Below the pieces are notes generated by a model that saw only the letters and a list, made by a program, of their open reading frames with translations, did no database searches and was not told the DNA's origin. Below are positions 40,101 to 47,385 of a stretch of 64,000 nucleotides of DNA, piece by piece. The DNA is from Tritrichomonas musculus (Eukaryota; Parabasalia; Tritrichomonadida; Tritrichomonadidae): assembly GCA_039105265.1 (NCBI GenBank), contig JAPFFF010000065.1, forward strand, positions 723,217-787,216, in the 5' to 3' direction. A program made the translations under genes and the position numbers. The number at the start of each line of letters is the position of its first letter. Positions within the stretch are counted from its first letter, which is position 1.

Positions 40101-43100
40101 GAAACTAATCAAAACATTGAAGAACATCACATCACTCAAATTGAAAATCATCTTTCTCAAAATAGTAACACTCAATTCGAAACTAATCAAAACATTGAAG
40201 AACATCACATCACTCAAATTGAAAATCATCTTTCTCAAAATAGTAACACTCAATTCGAAACTAATCAAAACATTGAAGAACATCACATCACTCAAATTGA
40301 AAATCATCTTTCTCAAAATAGTAACACTCAATTCGAAACTAATCAAAACATTGAAGAACATCACATCACTCAAATTGAAAATAATCTTTCTAGAAATAAT
40401 AGCAATCAACCCGAAGCTAAAGGTATTATCGAAGAACATCACAATTCGCCTATTGAACTTCGTCATTCTCACAATCATATTCCTAATTCCGAATCACACA
40501 ATAATATAACTTTCGACTCATTCTCGTTTAGTGATTCAGACAGTGAGGAGCAGATCTCAGACTCACCTCATAACAATAATATAACATCACATAATTGTAG
40601 AAGTCTCAACATCCCAAGCCGATTCAATGATTTACGCCAATCCAGAAGAAAAATTCGTAAGCCATTGAATCGTATCACTATGACCTCAAATAATTCTAAT
40701 TACATTTACAACTTCCCAACAGACCCGAAGATGAAGAAGATATCGCAAGGACTGAAATGGTTCAATGATGCTCAACAAAGAGGCTGTATTCATCTTCCCA
40801 AACTGGACCGGGACAAAAGGAAGCTGATATCCTCTGGTCTCAAAGATCTCTTTCAACTTGAACTCACGCCTCTCATCATTGAATTCAATCCAACTGCAAT
40901 GGAGGATGTTGACCCTCAATTGAGATGGAAAATCTTTGAGGGTGCGTATGAAGAATCACTTCACCGTATCAGAACTCATGTCGCTCTCAAACTTAATATT
41001 GAACCTTCGTTCATCTATCACAAAAGGAAAAAACGCCAGTTCAATAATATTAAACACGAAGAACTCTTCAGTATTCAAAGAAAATTGAGTAATCTCAAAA
41101 AACTGGCAAGCGACATTGAAGTAGTTAACGAAATGGACAGACTGGCAGAAGACTCAAAATTTGAGAAAGCATTGAGTCGAATCATACAAAATGTCCAAGT
41201 CATCCCACCTGAAGTCAGAATTGAACTTTTTAATAAGGAGAACGTTTTAGACATATGTGATGATTTATGTTACATTAAGGAAAAAGCAGCAGCGTGTTCG
41301 AAATGGATTGAGGGGAAAATTGGTCAGCTTATAAAAGACGAAATGAGCTTAAAAAGTCAGAACATTCAAAAAAAGAGGTTACAAGAAGCATACTCAGATA
41401 ACGCTAAGAAAACATTAAACAATTTTATATTCAACAAATCTTCCCCTGAATGTCAGATTGATGAAGATGTGGTTAGAGACTATTTTGCATCAACATTCAG
41501 CAGAAATGTAAAAGTATTCCAACCAGATGAAGAAGGAATTTTTTCACTTCATGAAACTTTTTCTGATGACGATAGAAGAGAATTCATTGATTTCATCAGT
41601 AACAAAGATGAAATAATTAACGTTATTAAATCGAGAAAATACGAATCTGCTGCAGGTCCCGATGCTATTGACTATTCAATTTTCAAGTTGGTTCCGAACG
41701 CTGCAGCTGACTTCATCGTCGCAATTAACGATATCATCATCAACTATAACCGTGTTCCAAGCGGTTGGAAAACGTCTCATACAAGGTTAATATATAAGAA
41801 AGGTGACCCTAGTACCCCAAACAACTGGAGACCGATATCTATTTCAAATGCGATATACAGAATATTCAGTTGTTTGTGGGCACGGGGTATCAACTTTTTC
41901 AATACAAGACTTAACGTATTTTCCCCTAATCAAAGAGGATTCATTGCAGGCATAAACGGTTGTTCTGATAATGCATCTATTATTTCTGAGTTATATTGTG
42001 ACGCAATCAGAAAGAATAAGGATATCATTATAACCGCTCTTGATTTCAAAAACGCATTTGGCTCAGTCCCTCATGAGATGATATTCTCATCTCTTATAAT
42101 GAAAGGCTTCCCTGAAAAATTCATTGATATTATTAAAGACGTTTATCTAGGAGCCACAACTAATATCGTCACATCAAGCTACTCTTCAAAAGCGATAGAT
42201 ATCAAGAAAGGTACAAAACAGGGGTGCCCCGTCTCCCCTCTCCTCTTCAACCTTTGCCTGGAACCATTATTTGAGGCGATCAATAATCTCAATAAAAATG
42301 ACGGATACAAATTTGGCCCTAGAGATGATCGTTCTTCATTCAATATTTTGGCCTATGCAGACGATATCTTACTTATCTCAGATTCATATCATGGAATGAA
42401 CAACATGCTCAGAACTTGCGAACGATTTTGTCAGTACTCTGGGATGGAACTTGCTCCTTTGAAATCCTGTTCGTTCGGATATCTCCTCAATAACCGTCGG
42501 AGATGTGGTCTGTCTCAAGGCTTTTCAATCAACAACGTCATGATCCCCTTCGTTGGCATTGATGAATCTATCCGTTATCTTGGGACACCGATAACTGCCA
42601 GAAAAACCGCCAAACTTAAAACATCAACTGACATTGTTTTGAAATTTATTTCTAAAGCTCAGAAGATTTTTAACTCTGATCTTAAAATAGTTCAAAAAGT
42701 TCATGCATTCAAAACATTCTTGATTCCGACCCTTGACTTCTCTCTTCAGAATGGTCAATTAAAGGTGAAAGACATTGAGAGAATTGATGATACATTAGGT
42801 GCTATGGTTAACAAACTTATCGGAGGTGCCTTACCCATTGCCATTAAGCATGCTTCATGGAAAGATGGCGGTTTGTCTATACCATCTATCAAGGAAAAAA
42901 GTGACACTGGTAAAATTAAATCTTTTCTAAGAATGTTCCTGAACAAAGATACTCTTATCAGGAAACTCACAAACATTTCAATTGAAAACGAAAGACATAT
43001 GAGAAAAATTGGTATCGTTAACGATATCAGCTCACAAAAATTCCTCAACTGGAACTCCGATACACAAGACACAGAAGCTCCAGGGACCAATTCCATTATC

Positions 43101-44281
43101 AACAGAGCCAGAAAAGCTCTGAAAAACTTGGACTTAACCCTCAGCTACGATGACGATAACCTCAACGATGACACTCTGAACACCTCATATCACAATGATT
43201 GCCCTCAATTGGTCCTCACAGATACATTGACACATGACAGCGTTCATCTTCAAAACTGCAAAAATTTGTCACTTTTCTTAACGGAAAGGAGAAGGGACAG
43301 ATGGAAATCAAAATTAGCAGCCAATACATTTCACCTTCACTCCCTATCAGCATTCAATAATAATCCGTTATCTAACGACTACGCAGTTAGACAGCAGTAT
43401 CCCGTAAGTGACACTTTTTTCAAATTCGCCTTCCAAAGTAGGGCAAACCTTTTGCCTACGCCTGAGTTTGTTGAAATAATGAATAACCGCCAACATTCAC
43501 CTTGTGAATTGTGCTTGAGGCAAAATAAAAGCAGGAATCAAAGCCTGGCCCACATCCTTAATGGCTGCACTGCAAAATATCAAGCATATACTCAAAGACA
43601 TAACAAAGTTCAGGCCGCTATCGTAAAACACGTTAGAAATTTACATGACGTAGACGAAATTTATTGTGACAGGTCACTTCATCTTAATGAATTACCTGAT
43701 AACCTTAAACGGTTGAGACCCGATATCGTGATATGGCTGAATAACCGTTCAAAATGTTTTATCATCGAGATCAGTGTCCCGTACGCTTGTCAAAGAGATG
43801 GTGAAGATACACTTTCAATGGTTTACAACCAAAAGAAAGACAAATACAGAGACCTCATTAATCACATAAGGGGTCTTAAAATACAAGTTCAACTTTTTGT
43901 GATTATCGTTTCTTCTCTTGGTGCAGTCTATAAAGATTCGTTAACAGATATCAATCATCTTTTTCTTTACAAAAGTATAGGTAAAACTGTTATCAGAAGT
44001 GTTTCAAGAGCTGCCCTCATCGGGTCTCTGAAAATTTGGTTTGAATGTCCCCACAGAAGTTCAGATCACATGGCAAATAGTTCTGGGGCCCCTCTTAATT
44101 GCAATGAAACACTTGATTCGGTTTCTGAAGATGATGAAGACGATGAACCATCTCATGAAAATTTATATACACAAAATCTTTAATAACAACGCTTCACTAC
44201 ATCTTTTCACCTCACCTCACCATTTTCATTTATATGAACTCTAACTTTTCTTAACTCTTATCTTACTTACTTAATAAACAA
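34139..44281 (+). mobile_element. R2-like LINE at tRNA-Ala, copy 2 (intact)
   Basis: Full length with an uninterrupted ORF, head to tail behind copy 1. Its 3' side joins the 24-bp duplication and then host DNA (CTATG plus a T-rich stretch), which gives the sequence of the 3' flank of the original site. It is the first member of the 13,247-bp tandem unit. Confidence 0.95.
34173..44183 (+). CDS. LINE ORF: Myb, zinc finger, reverse transcriptase, REL endonuclease (3,336 aa)
   Basis: One protein for target-primed reverse transcription. Residues 1-1240 are an unusual extension: Gln/Ser/His repeats (about 150-475), four 66-aa acidic units (480-745) and Asp/Glu repeats (750-1080). Three Myb/SANT-like units follow (about 1250-1300 with WSEKDDSRLLSLFNKFGPNW; 1322-1365; 1375-1420), then C2H2 fingers at about 1542-1566, 1609-1630 and 1673-1695, and 26-aa repeats (1902-2076). 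The RT (about 2490-2830) has AAGPDAIDY, motif A LDFKNAF (2623), GTKQGCPVSPLLF and YADD (2726). A CCHC knuckle CELC-H-C is near 3108. The endonuclease has RPDIVIW (3181), EISVP (3197) and a Lys-rich helix. R2 proteins are usually 1,000-1,400 aa and put fingers before Myb. Confidence 0.95.
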   Translation: MAYLQSAEDANSFDTPPANFRENFSNDISFYKENLPNRPTSPHKPNSLPYTNQTSIPNFIDQPYQDLFLFTNYHENRKLSQFSESNKFNYDSFSIFNPNTFEIQFYNFNKFSFNNREHCIKQHRPTNKQFTPNVYHLQHPPKSHFDIPISQQHKPHHNQLIQSQIQNNKLKNSQQQNIQSTQSQQQTHHSNLSQVQNNQPQTELSILSHKQSSQPIQSQKQQQLSTQPQYLINHSRRSIPPNNQSTRPNLWSKQMTHSNLRNFQSMHSQTQNSQLLHSQIQNNQSIYSLTQSTRMQINQSMHSQTHSKQKMHSQTQNNQSLNSQTHSNQWHPLTQSNQSMLSQTQSNQSIHSQKHSIQMIHSQIQNIQSMHSKTQNNQSIHSLTQNNLLRHLQMQTKQSMYSKSQNNQMLHSKTQNNQSIHSSIQSNQPIQSHTLYIQSMHSQKQIQNNYPKNLLFQNSQSLHLQSQYYQTLTPSQVISSNVDEENLTFAMKMKRGLVEDPTICTEIDTINAPSTTVDDDEIEEFDYKRDDFLFLPELNPLTQLKQSFDNEENLTFIMKMEKGLVEDPTSYTDNDILCVTSTTSNDEDIEEFDYKPDSFLFLQELNPSTQLMNSFDNEENSTFIMKLKRGLVEDPSIDTENEVCKVPSTTVDDEDIEEFDYKPDSFLFLQELNPSTQLMNSFDNEENSTFIMKMKRGLVEDPSILTEFDTTIVSNPILDNFDTDNFDYKTDSFLFSPELSLTSHISFPADTKQYVDKFTNIEQTGVSFTNTKQSINDFTSAKQPIVVCNDAEQSIDTFVNAGQPVDTLRDPEHPVKTFNVAEQSADALKDAELSDDAFTNTEHSVDAFADTGHPFEEPIGAEHTNAKQVNDVITDTEQPINEFTDTNYIDTEQSDDALTDTEHTNADQPADAFKQPEAFIDAEQPVYLSTDLEQSDETFEATGQADAVLRIDSFEDTEQLIDAITDAKILADTFTDDEHTDADQPVDVVADIGLPPDTFAEAENTIAEKPVDTFTGSDLSEDTFTGTEQLTDTLSDAVLPANSFTDTVQSVDALADTKQLMDSSTYPEQLDDAFTPAKNSFKSVTLSTHSKKQQQNQVNRSHQQQIRFKHFRQQHKYQKHKQRTLSKRHIDQTKQKDQSNALAENNSTQSKHKEEKDSSITGADNSLHDKQSPVNSNDFRSHDSDFMDRCEIVLAPSPTNSDSSLSYSSDDCDAFDILNPVISLPKDSNNSHKKINNSNILYDITQNFQHLCWSEKDDSRLLSLFNKFGPNWNKIANRMNKNCDDIKLHFNFLINQRDFCNTSSDSSYDDCFDRNQQQDSNDMTYTYLEDEIILQCYAADISTDLSKYPDLLHDKSFKQCKERLHNVLLYKTNKTAWCKFEDDILLESYWMIGPRWLSLSRLIKQHDPHDIRCRCAILLKSSLNLNYEISDFIDFDKVRININKGSNTHSINTSQEISSYDTLIDDITYSPNQDEYCSPNSSSTSFEDSLIDCLNVQDDSDTTILLSNLKNTEYLCEKTFDVNSNIADLLQTSNNWPAPIPNICYFDDCNHIAESEGSLRVHIRNFHKVDTSLIKDEIVNIISHMSKKRIKPFFDFKNGQMAKNNNLMILCHQPNCNYMSDRDSNMAKHRCRHSSYFRHIENLGRFWGSLKTWYETVHRLPTINELLGSNEVWVCKKCDFSAGDENALKNHVYRSHAIKVNSDLHNYCDNAILSFSFDDDLPHTNVEPATNKHLLTDNTSQSHSPQNKRVEKSGSHQQKSDNVFNTVDKIYFDILKESDSDSDSCCSFNNNLQINPKKIVQSPPDVLTNGSPTSHNMSPQLPLSSTDQHSQSNTQIDSPLSLNFFPSDIQHSLSHNCAIDEHHVTAFDLHPSLNENDGLCSYIGNYIDYVNKKDHHNSQIDNHLSEHHINPIENHLSRISNTQFETNQNIEEHHINPIENHLSRNNNTQSKTNQNIEEHHITQTENHLSRISNTQFETNQNIEEHHITQIENHLSQNSNTQFETNQNIEEHHITQIENHLSQNSNTQFETNQNIEEHHITQIENHLSQNSNTQFETNQNIEEHHITQIENNLSRNNSNQPEAKGIIEEHHNSPIELRHSHNHIPNSESHNNITFDSFSFSDSDSEEQISDSPHNNNITSHNCRSLNIPSRFNDLRQSRRKIRKPLNRITMTSNNSNYIYNFPTDPKMKKISQGLKWFNDAQQRGCIHLPKLDRDKRKLISSGLKDLFQLELTPLIIEFNPTAMEDVDPQLRWKIFEGAYEESLHRIRTHVALKLNIEPSFIYHKRKKRQFNNIKHEELFSIQRKLSNLKKLASDIEVVNEMDRLAEDSKFEKALSRIIQNVQVIPPEVRIELFNKENVLDICDDLCYIKEKAAACSKWIEGKIGQLIKDEMSLKSQNIQKKRLQEAYSDNAKKTLNNFIFNKSSPECQIDEDVVRDYFASTFSRNVKVFQPDEEGIFSLHETFSDDDRREFIDFISNKDEIINVIKSRKYESAAGPDAIDYSIFKLVPNAAADFIVAINDIIINYNRVPSGWKTSHTRLIYKKGDPSTPNNWRPISISNAIYRIFSCLWARGINFFNTRLNVFSPNQRGFIAGINGCSDNASIISELYCDAIRKNKDIIITALDFKNAFGSVPHEMIFSSLIMKGFPEKFIDIIKDVYLGATTNIVTSSYSSKAIDIKKGTKQGCPVSPLLFNLCLEPLFEAINNLNKNDGYKFGPRDDRSSFNILAYADDILLISDSYHGMNNMLRTCERFCQYSGMELAPLKSCSFGYLLNNRRRCGLSQGFSINNVMIPFVGIDESIRYLGTPITARKTAKLKTSTDIVLKFISKAQKIFNSDLKIVQKVHAFKTFLIPTLDFSLQNGQLKVKDIERIDDTLGAMVNKLIGGALPIAIKHASWKDGGLSIPSIKEKSDTGKIKSFLRMFLNKDTLIRKLTNISIENERHMRKIGIVNDISSQKFLNWNSDTQDTEAPGTNSIINRARKALKNLDLTLSYDDDNLNDDTLNTSYHNDCPQLVLTDTLTHDSVHLQNCKNLSLFLTERRRDRWKSKLAANTFHLHSLSAFNNNPLSNDYAVRQQYPVSDTFFKFAFQSRANLLPTPEFVEIMNNRQHSPCELCLRQNKSRNQSLAHILNGCTAKYQAYTQRHNKVQAAIVKHVRNLHDVDEIYCDRSLHLNELPDNLKRLRPDIVIWLNNRSKCFIIEISVPYACQRDGEDTLSMVYNQKKDKYRDLINHIRGLKIQVQLFVIIVSSLGAVYKDSLTDINHLFLYKSIGKTVIRSVSRAALIGSLKIWFECPHRSSDHMANSSGAPLNCNETLDSVSEDDEDDEPSHENLYTQNL

Positions 44282-44305
44282 ATCCTCCTAACATCCATAT
44301 TTTTT
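44282..44305 (+). repeat. Target-site duplication, 3' side of LINE 2
   Basis: Same 24 bp; here the T-run is exactly six and is followed by CTATG, which sets the inner edge of the duplication. Confidence 0.85.
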
Positions 44306-44379
44306 CTATGTTTTTTTTTTTTTGTTTTCTTTTTACATGTCAAAGAACATCTGGCCATTACATAAATTAAAACTTTTTT

Positions 44380-44600
44380 TACATATCGCCCGAATTCTTA
44401 CTCTGTGAAACATATTATGATTCCAGAATTGTTGTTTATGTCTTTTCAATCCTTGCCTATGAAATTACAACATGTAAAGAATCATGCTATGAACTTGGTC
44501 CAAAAGTAACTTCATTATTACAGTAAGATGAATACCATATTTATCTTGAATATTTAGGTAAAATCGGTCCTCCAAGAGGAAATTAAATACATCCTGGTTC
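44380..44600 (+). pseudogene. Protein kinase fragment (tyrosine-kinase-like type)
   Basis: One frame reads YYDSRIVVYVFSILAYEI, then TTCKESCYELGPKVTSLLQ, which fits subdomain IX and beyond of the kinase fold (usual form: DVYSFGILLYEIxTGKEPF). A stop follows, then DEYHIYLEYLGKIGPPRG in the same frame. The conserved Gly of the SFG block is Ser and no other subdomain can be placed. TKL-type kinases are abundant in trichomonads. Recognition is by pattern only. Confidence 0.5.
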
Positions 44601-44868
44601 ATTTCGGGAAATTCGGCATAGCACCAAGACCGTATTTTATTTAAATTAATGTAATTATTATGCTTTTTATTGTATTCAATTGAATACCTTCTAAAAAATT
44701 ATATTCAATTGAATGTACTTCGAATAAAAGGAAAAAAAAATAGCTTTGCTTTTTAACATTGGCCAAATTTTATATAATAAAAACTCTGGACAAAATGCCT
44801 TAGTTCTGAAATTTGTATTATTTATTTTCATTTTTCAAATCACATTTCATTAATTAAAACTTATAAAA

Positions 44869-46050
44869 ATGGACCTTAAAGATTATATTGAAGAAAAAAA
44901 AGAACTTTATGAGCTCGTTATTCAATATATTGATGATGAAAGTGATGATAAAAATGTTGTTTTTGAAAATTTGATCCAATTAATTGAAGAAATAAATTTT
45001 GATGTGAATCATAGCGAATTTAGATTATTACTTCATTTAATTGTACAAATATCGAATAATCACTACCGTGGAACCAATTTCTTCGCTAAAATAGAGGCAA
45101 TTCTTTCGAAATTGAAAATCAAACAGACCTTTTCAAATTCTGAAATATTTAAAATATTCAAGAGCAACAAGCGAATTCTTCTTTATCTTATTCAAAGTAA
45201 GATCCTTGAAATTGACCAAATAATCGCTGATCAAATAATTGACCTTGACTATTCAAAATTTCTGTATACCGAGGTCAAAGCATTTATTAAAGATGATAAA
45301 AAAAAGGAAGAAATTGAGAATCATTCTTTTGAAGCAGACCGCCAAATGGCTGAAAATGATTCAATTATAGGAAAGTTGATTAGAGCAGATTCAGTTGAAG
45401 AATTCATAGCTTATGTCAATAAAAGTAACATCAATTTGAACCTGAGAATTCCACCTTCAATTTATGAAACAAACAGTTACTTATTGAAGCTAGAAAAGCT
45501 GCCATATTTGATTGAGTATGCAGCTTTTTTTGGAGCCATTCAAATTTTCGAATTCATGCTAAAAAGTGAAGTCGAATTGACCTCTTCTATTTGGAATTTC
45601 GCCTTACATTCAAATAATCCTGACTTAATTCACCTCCTCGAAGAATACACACTTGAGCCAGAATCCAGCAATTATCAAATCTGCCTTTCTCATGCGATTC
45701 TCTTTCATAACAACAGCTTTGCTCGATACATCGTTGAAAACAAGTTGGATGAGCAAGTAAATCTTGACACTTTTTGTAATCTGGATGAAATTGTTATTGA
45801 TGGCATTTTTAGCTCTTATAATCTGCATTTCTTTCCTTCTGACTTCAATAATAGAACGATCTTTTATTGCTTGATCGAGAATTATTACACTGACATTTTA
45901 ATTGCTATTGTGAGCAGCAGGATTTTGAAATCCGACTCGATAGTAATTTTCAAACTCCAAAGTTATTTTTGTAATTCCAAAACAAAAAATTTTAATCACA
46001 TTCAAAACAAAAAAATAATTTTTTATTGCGTTTCAAAACCAAATCTTTAA
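44869..46050 (+). CDS. DUF3447/ankyrin-like trichomonad protein, 393 aa
   Basis: Trichomonad-type N-terminus: a helical domain with EEKKELYELVIQYIDDE, then NHYRGTNFFAKIEAIL and FSNSEIFKIFKSNKRILLYLI, a motif series repeated across a large family in these protists. Ankyrin-like helical pairs follow (LIEYAAFFGAIQIFEFML, ALHSNNPDLIHLLEEYTLEP). The C-terminal 35 residues (from VIFKLQSYFC) lose the pattern. The next frame at 46142 opens with MKLACDCDNHELVDCFIS, which looks like the next ankyrin-type unit, so this may be the 5' part of a broken larger gene. Function unknown; protein-protein contact is usual for the fold. Confidence 0.6.
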   Translation: MDLKDYIEEKKELYELVIQYIDDESDDKNVVFENLIQLIEEINFDVNHSEFRLLLHLIVQISNNHYRGTNFFAKIEAILSKLKIKQTFSNSEIFKIFKSNKRILLYLIQSKILEIDQIIADQIIDLDYSKFLYTEVKAFIKDDKKKEEIENHSFEADRQMAENDSIIGKLIRADSVEEFIAYVNKSNINLNLRIPPSIYETNSYLLKLEKLPYLIEYAAFFGAIQIFEFMLKSEVELTSSIWNFALHSNNPDLIHLLEEYTLEPESSNYQICLSHAILFHNNSFARYIVENKLDEQVNLDTFCNLDEIVIDGIFSSYNLHFFPSDFNNRTIFYCLIENYYTDILIAIVSSRILKSDSIVIFKLQSYFCNSKTKNFNHIQNKKIIFYCVSKPNL

Positions 46051-46141
46051 ATGATATTTATGAAAAAACAAAATATTTTGTAAAGTTTCAAATCGATTAG
46101 TTAAATAAAATTTTTATTGTTTTTTTGTTTATTTTGCAGCA

Positions 46142-46958
46142 ATGAAACTTGCCTGCGATTGTGACAATCATGAACTTGTTGACTGTTTTATATCACAGGA
46201 AGGATTTGAGTTCAAACCTTACATTTTCCAGAATGCGACATCTTTGACGAGAATTAACATTCCTGACGCGTTTACAGTGATACCAAACTCAGCATTCCGA
46301 AACTGCTCGTCACTTATCGCAGTTTCTATCCCTTCTTTTGTAACTTCATTTGAAACAGCTTGTTTCTTTGGGTGTGAAAGCTTGAAGGAAATCACAATTC
46401 CAGACACGGTTGTCTCGATTGGCAGTTATGCCTTCTGCGATTGTTTCTCGCTGGAAGAAGTCACAGTTCCTCCTTCGGTTAAACGGATTGAAAGGTCTGT
46501 TTTCAGTGGCTGTAAATCATTGAAAAAAGTGACACTTCCAGAATCAATTTTATTTATTGAATCTTTCGCCTTCGAAGGCTGCACTAGTTTGAAAGAGATC
46601 AACATTCCTCCCTGTGTAACCGAAATTGGAGCATGCTCATTCAAAGACTGCTCGTCCTTGGAAAAAATTGTCATTCCTTCATCTGTGACCAAAATTGGAA
46701 GGAAATGCTTTAAAGGATGCCTGGAGTTGTCTAGCATCACCATTCCTCCCTCCTTTGATTTAAAAATGCTCGATGAAAACTTTTGAAACTGGTTCATTTA
46801 ATGATTGTTATGGCTTGGCAGGAGATTTGAATATCCATAAATCTGTTGCATTCATTGGAGAGTCTTCACTTGAAGGATGCTTTAACATGTGTGGTTTTCT
46901 AACGATTCTTGATTTGAATCATTTGCAAATCAGACAATTGTTAAATACATTATTATAA
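46142..46958 (+). pseudogene. BspA-like leucine-rich-repeat (LRR_5) gene remnant
   Basis: About eight 23-residue units of the form CxSLxxIxIPxSVxxIGxxAF (examples: CKSLKKVTLPESILFIESFAF; CSSLEKIVIPSSVTKIG). The first frame ends at 46786, and the repeat resumes in the next frame (SFNDCYGLAGDLNIHKSVAF) until 46958, so there is one frameshift near 46780. The opening MKLACDCDNHELVDCF is ankyrin-like, not LRR, which points to an older ankyrin-LRR fusion with the gene at 44869. BspA-like proteins are a very large surface or adhesion-type family in trichomonads. No signal peptide or membrane segment is seen. Confidence 0.75.
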
Positions 46959-47305
46959 GGCGTATTATGATAGAGAGAAATAATCATTTAACTAAAAATA
47001 AATATTTATTCATAAAAGTTAAAATTAGTGTTTATATTCAAAATCTATTTGATTAATGAGCCATATTTTTCAAAGATCAAATCACCAATCCATGGTTGTT
47101 ATTGAATAATAGAATATAAAGGAATTCATTCCCATTGCATTTGTGATGGGTAATAATTGTGAAATACTTTTTGCATTGAAGATTGAACAGTCACATAATA
47201 AATGAAATTGTTTCTGAGAAAGAAAAAGTGACAAATATTATTAAAAGCTTCATATAAATAAAATATATTATTTAAATTTAACTATTAATTTCAGAATATG
47301 TGAAA
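46959..47305. other. AT-rich spacer before tRNA-Ala
   Basis: No gene seen. It ends in ATTAATTTCAG plus ATATGTGAAA directly before the tRNA, shared with the 5' flank at 23869-23890. Confidence 0.6.
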
Positions 47306-47377
47306 GGGTGTTTAGCTCAGTGGTAGAGCGCTACATTTGCATTGTAGAGGCCAGGAGTTCGATCCTCCTAACATCCA
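47306..47377 (+). tRNA. tRNA-Ala (UGC), copy 2
   Basis: Identical in its 72 nt to the copy at 23891. The 5' flank is shared for only about 22 bp, so it belongs to a different locus from copy 1. Confidence 0.97.
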
Positions 47378-47385
47378 TATTTTTT
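47362..47385 (+). repeat. Target-site duplication, 5' side of LINE 3
   Basis: tRNA tail and T-run, repeated at 57529. Confidence 0.85.

Noticed and set aside
23971-44281. LTR retrotransposon or retrovirus-like reading of LINE 1 and LINE 2
   Set aside because: There are no terminal repeats, protease or integrase; the two copies are full LINEs separated by a target duplication.
46051-46141. Intron between the ankyrin-like and LRR frames (TTTATTTTGCAG before the second frame)
   Set aside because: No trichomonad-type 5' splice site or branch/3' motif is seen.
46219-46797. Minus-strand frames over the BspA-like remnant
   Set aside because: They mirror the regular LRR codon pattern and have no independent support.
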